NCBI GenBank assembly: GCA_937884735.1
Contig: CAKZYI010000160.1
Location: 1-5,963 of the forward strand
Length of the DNA: 5,963 nt
Source: an uncultured Pleurocapsa sp.
GTDB taxonomy: Bacteria; Cyanobacteriota; Cyanobacteriia; Cyanobacteriales; Xenococcaceae
Reading direction: 5' to 3'
This document shows, in pieces, positions 1 through 4,902 of this stretch. The translations under genes and the position numbers were made by a program. The notes under the pieces were generated by a model that made no database searches, had not been told where the DNA came from, and saw nothing but the letters and a program-made list of their open reading frames with translations. The first letter of the stretch is position 1. The number at the start of each line of letters is the position of its first letter.

Positions 1-701
1 ACTTCAGGAATAAAACCCGCACCAATTCCCTGAATTTTATGAGAACCAGGATTTCCTCCTGATAATACAGGACTACCCGTTGGTTCGACGGCGATCGCTT
101 CTATTTTGGAGTTATATCTTTTCAAAACTTCCGCTGTCCCTGTAATAGTTCCTCCTGTACCCACTCCAGCAATAACTATGTCCACTTTTCCTTCTGTATC
201 TGCCCAAATTTCTTCTGCGGTAGTGCTTTTATGAATCTCAGGATTTGCGGGATTGTTGAACTGCTGCAACATATAGGCATCAGGCAAATCTTCACTAATT
301 TCTAGTGCTTTTCTAATACAGCCACCCATACCTTCGCTGCCAGGAGTCAATTCTAGCTGTGCGCCGTATGCTTTTAACATTGCTCGTCGTTCTTTACTCA
401 TGCTTTCAGGCATAGTCAAAATCAGCTTATAGCCTTTAGCTGCTGCTGCCATTGCCAAAGCGATTCCTGTATTGCCCGATGTTGGCTCAACTAAGATAGT
501 TTTACCAGGAGTAATAATACCTTCTGCTTCTGCGGCATTGATCATATTGACCCCAATACGATCCTTGACTGACGCTGCGGGATTCATGCCCTCAAGCTTG
601 ACTACTATCTTGGCTACACAGCCTTCTGCTGAAGGAATACGATTGAGCTGAACTAAGGGAGTTTTGCCGACTAATTCGGTAACGTTGTGTGCAATTTTCA
701 T
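1..701 (-). CDS. cysK: Cysteine synthase A (O-acetylserine sulfhydrylase), 3' part cut off by window edge
   Basis: This cytoplasmic PLP enzyme joins O-acetyl-L-serine with sulfide to give L-cysteine and acetate, the last step of sulfur assimilation. The first 233 codons are present; family members are usually about 310-330 residues, so roughly the last quarter lies beyond the left edge. Visible motifs are the N-terminal VGKTPLVQLNRI (11-22), the PLP-lysine motif NPAASVKDRIG (40-50, Schiff-base Lys46), the substrate loop TSGNTGI (74-80), QQFNNPANPEIH (146-157) and the phosphate-binding loop GVGTGGTITG (179-188). The NPAAS form of the lysine motif resembles cyanobacterial CysK. The ATG at 701-699 fits the usual family N-terminus, but no Shine-Dalgarno precedes it. 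No frameshift or missing catalytic residue is seen. A structured RNA with a small ORF lies about 100 bp upstream on the same strand and may control expression. The family is certain; the CysK versus CysM label is less so. Confidence 0.95.
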   Translation of the reverse strand, partial: MKIAHNVTELVGKTPLVQLNRIPSAEGCVAKIVVKLEGMNPAASVKDRIGVNMINAAEAEGIITPGKTILVEPTSGNTGIALAMAAAAKGYKLILTMPESMSKERRAMLKAYGAQLELTPGSEGMGGCIRKALEISEDLPDAYMLQQFNNPANPEIHKSTTAEEIWADTEGKVDIVIAGVGTGGTITGTAEVLKRYNSKIEAIAVEPTGSPVLSGGNPGSHKIQGIGAGFIPE

Positions 702-801
702 GAAAGGAGATGGAGTAGAAATCTATACCTTATATTTTGCTTGTTTAATCACGAATCGGATCTCTTAATAGCTAAATATTTAATATTTTAGAAAACTTCC
801 C
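702..801 (-). promoter_or_regulatory. Upstream region of cysK: weak promoter candidates and an AT palindrome
   Basis: This AT-rich stretch separates the GC-rich stem at 811-873 from the cysK start. On the minus strand two sigma70-like -10 candidates can be read, TATAAG (734-729) and TATAGA (727-722); neither has a convincing -35. A perfect 15-bp palindrome, aaatatt-t-aatattt, lies at 774-788 and could be an operator for a dimeric regulator such as a LysR-type protein, or simply AT-rich chance. There is no Shine-Dalgarno near the ATG. I infer that cysK has its own promoter here, that transcripts reach it from upstream by read-through, or both; sequence alone does not decide. Confidence 0.3.
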
Positions 802-873
802 AAAAACTATCCGCCCCCACAAGTAATTAACGGGGAGCAAATAAGTTGCTCTTGTTAGCACTCGTGAGGGCGG
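802..873 (-). terminator. GC-rich stem with T5 run, candidate terminator or attenuator upstream of cysK
   Basis: Bases 864-873 and 811-820 pair over 10 positions. The single non-Watson-Crick pair (867/817) is a G-U wobble only when read as minus-strand RNA, and a C-A clash in plus-strand RNA. Inside this outer stem sit a 4-bp helix (854-857 with 828-831) and a perfect 6-bp hairpin (846-851 with 835-840, 5-nt loop). After the stem the minus strand reads ATAG and then TTTTT (806-802). The long, partly unpaired interior and the 4-nt gap before the T-run make it an untypical Rho-independent terminator, but strand asymmetry and position support one acting on minus-strand transcripts, before cysK. 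Confidence 0.5.
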
Positions 874-966
874 TCTAGAGGGTCTCTTAGTCGAAACCTA
901 ACTGCTGGAAGGAACTCCAACAATGTCTACCTAGTTGCTTCAATTAGAAGTGTTAGATTTGACTGT

Positions 967-1038
967 TTAGAGAACAGCCCCAGCACGCAGCTGGCTATCA
1001 TCAACTAGAAGACCCATGTTACTACTGTGTTCTGTCAT
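967..1038 (-). CDS. 23-codon small ORF with strong Shine-Dalgarno, candidate leader peptide
   Basis: The ATG at 1038-1036 opens a 23-residue ORF ending in TAA at 969-967. The peptide begins MTEHSSNMGLLV, continues DDSQLR and ends AGAVL. It has no transmembrane stretch and no cysteine, and it is modestly leucine-rich (4 of 23), so it does not look like a classic amino-acid-counting leader for cysteine synthesis. Support for translation comes from AGGAGGTGAT (1052-1043), with 8 nt between GGAGG and the ATG; none of the clear protein genes here has a comparable site. The start codon lies in a CCCATG/CATGGG hairpin and the stop codon overlaps another hairpin, as expected if translation changes RNA folding. 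A second in-frame ATG is at codon 8. It could be an upstream ORF of cysK, a functional small protein, or a chance ORF inside an RNA gene. I do not recognise the peptide. Confidence 0.5.
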   Translation of the reverse strand: MTEHSSNMGLLVDDSQLRAGAVL

Positions 1039-1042
1039 GGGC

Positions 1043-1052
1043 ATCACCTCCT
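1043..1052 (-). promoter_or_regulatory. Ten-base Shine-Dalgarno sequence of the small ORF
   Basis: On the minus strand the sequence is AGGAGGTGAT, complementary over ten bases to the ATCACCTCCT tail of bacterial 16S rRNA, placed 8 nt (from GGAGG) before the ATG at 1038. It is the strongest ribosome-binding site in the window and the main reason to take the 23-codon ORF seriously. If the plus strand were transcribed instead, the same bases would mimic the anti-Shine-Dalgarno sequence. Confidence 0.6.
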
Positions 1053-1100
1053 ATATCCCTAAATGGTTAATTGATAACTATGTATCTATGTTTAATATAG

Positions 1101-2468
1101 CTAAATTTTATAATTCTCGCAATTATTAATGAATCTTTGAGCCAAATGCTGATTTTCGCCCCAATGAATATGAAGATAGGAAGCGTGAAGATTCTCGACC
1201 TGCCAACCTTCAATAATTTGGGGACTGGATTGATGAAAGCCCTGTAATTGCCACAACGGATTATTTGGTGGAGTCTGGATTTGAGAGCGATGAAATTCGT
1301 GTCCTGTGATTGTTTCCTGAGCTTGGATCAAAGAAGTGTCTTGTAAAGCGATCGCTTTTCTATAGCCTAAAGTAAGTTTGGTTTCCATAGATACAGTGCT
1401 GGGTATTACTCCCACCATCGACCAATATTTTTGTTTTAAGTCTACAAGTTGTTCGCACAGATACATTAAGCCACCGCACTCTGCATAGGTAGGGATGCCC
1501 CCTAGTATTAACTGTTTGAGTTGTTCTAAAACATTTTTATTGGCTGCTAGTTGTCGGGCAAATACTTCGGGAAAACCACCCCCAAAATATAGTCCTTGGA
1601 TATCTTTGGGAATATCTCGGTCATTTATAGGACTCCAGTCGATCAATTCTGCTCCCAATTTAGCCAGAATATCTAGATTGTCTTGGTAATAAAAGTTGAA
1701 AGCCGCATCTTTTGCTATGGCGATTTTAACTTTAGAAGATGGGAAAATAGGGGGATTATCGGGAAAGGAGATGTTTGTTTTTATAAGAGGAAAAAGCTTA
1801 TCCCAATTAAATGATGTTTGCGCCCTATCTGCTAGCCGAGAAAATATACTGTTGATTTTGGGCAGCTCATCTGAGGGAATTAAACCTAAATGGCGATCGG
1901 GTATAGTAATTTGGCTATTGCGCCGTAATACTCCCATAATAGGCATTTTAATCGAATTTAATGCTGTTTCCAATAATTCTTTGTGGCGGTCGCTTGCTAT
2001 CTTATTCAGAATTACCCCTGCGATCTTAACTTCGGGATCGAGATTAGCATAGCCATAAGCAATGGCTGCGATCGAACTAGACAAACTAGAACAGTCTAAA
2101 ACTAAAACCACAGGCAGGTTTAAGATTCTCGCTATATGAGCAGTACTACCATAATCATTGAGACAGTTGGACTTGTCTGGATCATAAAGACCATCAAATA
2201 AACCCATTACTCCCTCTATTACTACACATTCGGCATTGTTGCCATAACGCTGAAAACAATCCCGAATATAAGCAGGAGAAGTTAATACAGGATCGAGATT
2301 ACGACAGGCTATCCCTGTTGCCCCAGAGTGAAACATCGGATCGATATAATCTGGGCCAACTTTAAACGACTGAACCCTTTTTCCCTGGCGCGCTAGAAAA
2401 GCCAAAATAGCCAAAGTAATAGTTGTTTTGCCCACTCCAGAGCGATCGCCAGCAATAATTAAAGCCAT
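1101..2468 (-). CDS. cbiA: Cobyrinate a,c-diamide synthase (glutamine-hydrolysing)
   Basis: CbiA amidates the a and c side chains of cobyrinic acid, using ATP and glutamine-derived ammonia, in cobamide (in cyanobacteria mostly pseudocobalamin) synthesis; it acts in the cytoplasm. The 455-residue length is normal for the family. The N-terminal dethiobiotin-synthase-like ATPase domain (about 1-200) opens with IIAGDRSGVGKTT, the P-loop at 8-16, followed by KVGPDYIDPMFH (36-47) and EGVMGLFDG (85-93). The C-terminal class I glutaminase domain (about 245-450) carries GLYFGGGFPE (292-301), the nucleophile Cys331 in YAECGG, and the C-terminal SYLHIHWGEN with His433/His435, one of which should be the catalytic histidine. 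The ATG at 2468 places the P-loop close to the N-terminus as expected; no Shine-Dalgarno is seen. It is transcribed divergently from the chemotaxis operon, and no cobalamin riboswitch is visible upstream. CobQ, the related cobyrate synthase, is less likely given the length and N-terminal motif. Confidence 0.93.
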   Translation of the reverse strand: MALIIAGDRSGVGKTTITLAILAFLARQGKRVQSFKVGPDYIDPMFHSGATGIACRNLDPVLTSPAYIRDCFQRYGNNAECVVIEGVMGLFDGLYDPDKSNCLNDYGSTAHIARILNLPVVLVLDCSSLSSSIAAIAYGYANLDPEVKIAGVILNKIASDRHKELLETALNSIKMPIMGVLRRNSQITIPDRHLGLIPSDELPKINSIFSRLADRAQTSFNWDKLFPLIKTNISFPDNPPIFPSSKVKIAIAKDAAFNFYYQDNLDILAKLGAELIDWSPINDRDIPKDIQGLYFGGGFPEVFARQLAANKNVLEQLKQLILGGIPTYAECGGLMYLCEQLVDLKQKYWSMVGVIPSTVSMETKLTLGYRKAIALQDTSLIQAQETITGHEFHRSQIQTPPNNPLWQLQGFHQSSPQIIEGWQVENLHASYLHIHWGENQHLAQRFINNCENYKI

Positions 2469-2618
2469 CTAATTTAAATAGAATCAAAATTTTCATGATT
2501 AGAACATGAATTTTATTATGATTTCTGGGAACTATAAATAAATCACTATCACATTATCTTTTTTTAATTCTTTTTCTTATTTTTTCTTTGCTATTACTAA
2601 TAATTTCCTGGCAATATC
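2469..2618. promoter_or_regulatory. Divergent promoter region with a TTCATG-N7-CATGAA dyad
   Basis: These 150 AT-rich bases separate the divergent cbiA and response-regulator genes and must carry control signals for both unless promoters lie inside the genes. A perfect 6-bp inverted repeat with a 7-bp spacer lies at 2492-2510, centred about 33 bp before the cbiA ATG, and has the size and symmetry of an operator. On the plus strand, TATAAA at 2533-2538 is a possible -10 box for the chemotaxis operon, without a good -35 at standard spacing. No riboswitch or small ORF is evident. The regulator is unknown. Confidence 0.35.
2559..2589 (+). promoter_or_regulatory. Phased T-tracts upstream of the chemotaxis operon
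   Basis: Runs of 7, 5 and 6 thymines (2559-2565, 2571-2575, 2580-2585) have centres about 11 and 10 bp apart, close to one helical turn. Such phasing is known to bend DNA. The stretch lies 30-60 bp before the response-regulator ATG, so it could bend promoter DNA or, if transcription starts upstream, form a U-rich unstructured 5' UTR. No stem precedes it, so it is not a terminator for plus-strand transcripts. Confidence 0.3.
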
Positions 2619-3857
2619 ATGAACAAAAGTTTTCAAAATCCACTACAAGTTCTTCAAACCAAATCTAAAGAAGGTTGGTCTGGTTGCATAGAAGTAGTAG
2701 AGCCTAAAGATCCTTCAGTTGTTTGGCAAGTATATTTGTTGCAGGGGAAAATTCAATATATTAACTCTATTGCAGGACAACAAGTTCGTTTGGATTATCT
2801 TTGGCAACAGTTCAAATTAGGTGCTAGTTGCCCAAAATTAAAAGATGCCAAACATCAAATTTCTGAATACAACCAATTGTGTTACTGGCTGTTAGATAAA
2901 CAATTGGAGAAGGATAAAATCAAGAAAATATTGTTCTTTTTTGTAAGGGAAGGGTTTATTAATGTTGCTAGCATCAAACAAACGCAAATTGAATTAAAAC
3001 CAGCAAAAAGAATTAAAAAATCAATTATTAGCTTTGAACTTAAAAAGCTTATTGGCAACGAATATATCAGAACTCAAATCAGAGCCTGGAAAGAAGCAAG
3101 AAAATACTGCGCCTCTGCTATAAGCCGCTTATACATAGAACAGAAAAATGCTCTAAAATTCTATAAAATTTGGAAAGAGCTATATGGAAAAGAAGAAATT
3201 AAACCTTTAGCAAGCTCTCAGAAATTATCAAGCTTTGTCAGCCTATTTGTAGCTAAAAGTAGCCTCTACGAAATAGCAACCAAAGCCAAAGTTGATACTT
3301 ATTTTTTAATCAACCATCTTCAGCAGTCTATAGAAGAAGAAATTCTACAATTATTACCTTTTGCTGAGATTACTGTCGAGAATAAACCTCAAGAGACTGC
3401 CGACAATTCTAATTTTACTAATCAAACAGTTAAGCAAACCCCAGAGAACAAAGGTAATCGCGAAAATAGTAGTTCTTCTAATTTAATAGTTTGTATTGAC
3501 GATAGCAAAACCGTACAAAAACAAGTCAAGATGACTTTGCATGCTGCGGGCTATGAAGTACTAGGGATTCTAGATCCAACCATGGCTCTCAAAGATCTAT
3601 CTCAACATCAGCCATCAGTTATTTTTATGGATATCAATATGCCAAATATAAATGGCTATGATTTGTGTACTCTTCTTAGAAAATCCCATAAATTCAAAGA
3701 CATCCCCATCGTGATGTTAACGGGCAGAGACGGCATGATAGATAGAGTCCGAGCAAAAATAGCAGGAGCTAACGACTATTTAACCAAGCCTTGCGATCCC
3801 AATAAACTAATTGCAATGGCAAAAATTCTCGAAAAATCTGTGGTAACTGCTCAATAA
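2619..3857 (+). CDS. PATAN-REC response regulator (PatA/PilG/PixG-type)
   Basis: This is the first gene of a chemotaxis-like operon; proteins of this architecture act as output regulators of type IV pilus motility or phototaxis in cyanobacteria, and one paralogue (PatA) works in heterocyst patterning. Residues about 5-120 match the PATAN (DUF4388) domain, including GWSGCIEV (19-26) and VYLLQGKIQYI (38-48). The middle (about 130-250) is Lys-rich and probably helical, with no motif I recognise. A Ser/Asn/Gln-rich linker (about 254-287) leads to a receiver domain (288-406) with acidic Asp294/Asp295, phospho-acceptor Asp338 in FMDINMP, Thr368 and Lys390 in TKP, so it should accept phosphate. There is no DNA-binding domain, so it presumably acts by protein contacts. 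The ATG at 2619 puts the PATAN domain at the usual N-terminal position; no Shine-Dalgarno is seen. The downstream CheY, CheW and MCP genes favour a PilG/PixG/TaxP role over true PatA. Confidence 0.88.
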   Translation: MNKSFQNPLQVLQTKSKEGWSGCIEVVEPKDPSVVWQVYLLQGKIQYINSIAGQQVRLDYLWQQFKLGASCPKLKDAKHQISEYNQLCYWLLDKQLEKDKIKKILFFFVREGFINVASIKQTQIELKPAKRIKKSIISFELKKLIGNEYIRTQIRAWKEARKYCASAISRLYIEQKNALKFYKIWKELYGKEEIKPLASSQKLSSFVSLFVAKSSLYEIATKAKVDTYFLINHLQQSIEEEILQLLPFAEITVENKPQETADNSNFTNQTVKQTPENKGNRENSSSSNLIVCIDDSKTVQKQVKMTLHAAGYEVLGILDPTMALKDLSQHQPSVIFMDINMPNINGYDLCTLLRKSHKFKDIPIVMLTGRDGMIDRVRAKIAGANDYLTKPCDPNKLIAMAKILEKSVVTAQ

Positions 3858-3866
3858 ATAGAAAAT

Positions 3867-3910
3867 ATTGATGATAGTTACTACTAATTTTTGGGCATTA
3901 TAGTATCAAT
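3867..3910 (+). repeat. Inverted-repeat hairpin between the two response-regulator genes
   Basis: In the 74-nt gap, TACTA-C-TAAT (3879-3888) pairs with ATTATAGTA (3897-3905), with one bulged C and an 8-nt loop. An outer helix (3867-3871 with 3906-3910) is possible across a 7-nt left bulge. No T-run follows; instead AAAAAGGAA with the likely ribosome-binding site begins at once, so this is not a terminator. It could protect the mRNA 5' of the CheY gene or mark a processing site. Confidence 0.35.
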
Positions 3911-3931
3911 AAAAAGGAACAGTTTGTTATT

Positions 3932-4297
3932 ATGAAAACTATTTTAATCGTTGAAGACACCCACGCAGAAAGACAAATGAGTTCTGCTTTATTGTCTCAT
4001 GCTGGTTTTAAAGTGGCTGTTGCAGAGAACGCAGAATCTGCTTGGGAGTGGCTTAACAGTAATCCTAGTCCAAATCTAATTTTACTAGATATTGTTATGC
4101 CTGGAGAAAGTGGCTTAGATCTCTGTCGCAAAATTAGGGAAAAGAGCAACTGGAAAGATATTCCAATTCTATTTTGTAGCTCAAAAGCTGAAGAGTTTGA
4201 TCGCTTTTGGGCAATGCGTCAAGGAGGAAATGAATATATCACCAAACCTTATGTTCCTCAAAACTTAGTTGATAAAGTTACTCAATTTGTTAATTAA
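3932..4297 (+). CDS. CheY-like single-domain response regulator (PilH/PixH-type)
   Basis: This stand-alone receiver of 121 residues is expected to be phosphorylated by the CheA-type kinase of the same system and to act on the pilus machinery or as a phosphate sink, since cyanobacterial Tax systems drive pili rather than flagella. Receiver landmarks are Glu8/Asp9 (metal site), phospho-acceptor Asp53 in LLDIVMPGESGLDLC, Ser83 in FCSSK where most receivers have Thr or Ser, and Lys105 in TKP. The stretch FWAMRQGGNEYITKP resembles the second receiver of pil/pix loci. The ATG at 3932 starts two residues before the first beta strand, as in CheY. AAGGA (3914-3918) lies 13 nt upstream, rather far for a strong site. 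The gene is 74 nt after the PATAN-REC gene and is followed by a hairpin plus T-tract. The REC fold is certain; PilH versus PixH assignment is open. Confidence 0.92.
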   Translation: MKTILIVEDTHAERQMSSALLSHAGFKVAVAENAESAWEWLNSNPSPNLILLDIVMPGESGLDLCRKIREKSNWKDIPILFCSSKAEEFDRFWAMRQGGNEYITKPYVPQNLVDKVTQFVN

Positions 4298-4308
4298 TAA
4301 CAATGTAA

Positions 4309-4341
4309 TTTCATTAAACAATGAAAGTTTTTTTTGTTTTT
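4309..4341 (+). terminator. AT-only hairpin plus long U-tract, candidate partial terminator within the operon
   Basis: A 7-bp stem, TTTCATT (4309-4315) with AATGAAA (4320-4326), has a 4-nt AAAC loop and is followed by G, eight Ts, G and five Ts (4328-4341). The U-tract is very good but the stem has a single G-C pair, so I expect leaky termination. It sits 12 nt after the stop of the CheY gene and 45 nt before the CheW ATG, where it could lower CheW/MCP output relative to the two response regulators. It may also be the operon's end, with a new promoter before the CheW gene. Confidence 0.45.
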
Positions 4342-4385
4342 AAAATGACATTTATATTAATCGCTTTCAAATCATACGATTAAAA

Positions 4386-4862
4386 ATGAATCAAGAATAT
4401 TTTAGTGTGACATTATCTTCAAATATTAATCTAGCAGTACCCCTGGAGAATATGGGAACAGTCATACAAATAGAAACTAAAAATATCTGCATGATTCCAG
4501 GGGTAGCTAATTTTTGGCATGGCACAGTTAATTTTAAAGGTTCATTGTTGTGGGTTTTAGATAGCGATTCCTATTTCAATTTAAACAATAAACAAAAACG
4601 CCATCAAAAAAAATTAACGGCAATAATCATCAAGCCACACCAAAGTGAAAACTTAGCCAAAATAGCTCTAATAACTTCAAAATTGCAAGGAATAATTTCT
4701 GTAGCATCAGAAAATTTAACACAATTGCCTAATGATTCAAAATCTCCTCTACAACAATGCTGTTCGACGATGATTGAACAGGAAACTAAACGTACTTTTA
4801 TTTTAAACCCCACTAGCTTATTAGAACAGCTACATCAGCAATCTGCTTTTGTCCCTGGGTAA
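4386..4862 (+). CDS. CheW-like adaptor protein (PilI/PixI-type)
   Basis: CheW couples a chemoreceptor to the CheA kinase at the cytoplasmic face of the membrane. The 158-residue protein covers one CheW domain: an N-terminal strand FSVTLSSNINLAVPLENMGTV (6-26), where CheW usually reads as the start of the beta barrel, then IPGVANFWHGTVNFKGS (37-53) followed by LLWVLDSDSYF (54-64), which matches the CheW core pattern IPG...G.....G...PV.D. A basic loop (KQKRHQKK, 69-76) and the second barrel half (78-115) follow. The conserved Arg-Gly of the typical core is Lys-Gly here. Spacing is 88 nt from the CheY gene, with a possible attenuator between, and 40 nt to the MCP gene. No Shine-Dalgarno is seen; the ATG at 4386 is the only one placing the first strand correctly. 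The fold call is good although the sequence is divergent, as in cyanobacterial PilI/PixI. Confidence 0.85.
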   Translation: MNQEYFSVTLSSNINLAVPLENMGTVIQIETKNICMIPGVANFWHGTVNFKGSLLWVLDSDSYFNLNNKQKRHQKKLTAIIIKPHQSENLAKIALITSKLQGIISVASENLTQLPNDSKSPLQQCCSTMIEQETKRTFILNPTSLLEQLHQQSAFVPG

Positions 4863-4902
4863 AGCGAATTTAACTTATATTGAAATTACTAAAATAAATC
4901 TT

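Larger units (their letters stand above)
802..1055 (-). ncRNA. Candidate structured leader or small RNA containing a short ORF, between cbiA and cysK
   Basis: This block is much more GC-rich and structured than the AT-rich gaps elsewhere in the window. Read as minus-strand RNA, 5' to 3', it holds these helices: CCCATG/CATGGG (1041-1036 with 1018-1013) around the small ORF's start codon; CCAGC/GCTGG (994-990 with 984-980); CTGTT/AACAG (977-973 with 967-963) around its stop codon; CTTC/GAAG (950-947 with 941-938); a 7-bp stem with one G-U pair (922-916 with 909-903); TTAG/CTAA (901-898 with 890-887); and the terminator-like stem 873-811. A long-range helix, 1015-1004 with 891-880 (10 Watson-Crick pairs, one G-U, one mismatch), would close the central domain and excludes both the start-codon hairpin and the TTAG hairpin. 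I recognise no known RNA family. It may be a cis-acting cysK leader, an independent small RNA, or the 3' UTR of cbiA. The exact ends are unknown. Confidence 0.55.

Noticed and set aside
880..1055. tmRNA, because GGTTTCGAC occurs on the minus strand (898-890) beside a short ORF
   Set aside because: There is no tRNA-like acceptor domain, no tag peptide resembling the cyanobacterial ANN...LVAA type, and the ORF has its own Shine-Dalgarno, which tmRNA lacks.
702..1100. Cobalamin or SAM riboswitch, suggested by the neighbouring cbiA and cysK genes
   Set aside because: No B12-box or SAM-I core sequence could be found on either strand.
1016..1129. Plus-strand 37-codon ORF starting MLLLCSVMG, overlapping the 3' end of cbiA
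   Set aside because: It has no Shine-Dalgarno, runs antisense through the strong ribosome-binding site of the opposite strand, and ends inside cbiA; it is most likely a by-product of the minus-strand element.
1495..2052. Two plus-strand ORFs (64 and 118 codons) inside cbiA
   Set aside because: They lie antisense within a gene with clear catalytic motifs, and their peptides resemble no protein family.
2469..2618. Cobalamin riboswitch in front of cbiA
   Set aside because: The leader available is short and AT-rich, with no B12 box.
2619..3857. True heterocyst-patterning PatA
   Set aside because: The domain order is the same, but the following CheY, CheW and MCP genes place it in a motility or phototaxis operon.
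4604..4813. Minus-strand 69-codon ORF inside the CheW-like gene
   Set aside because: It is an antisense shadow of a coding region that has recognisable CheW motifs.
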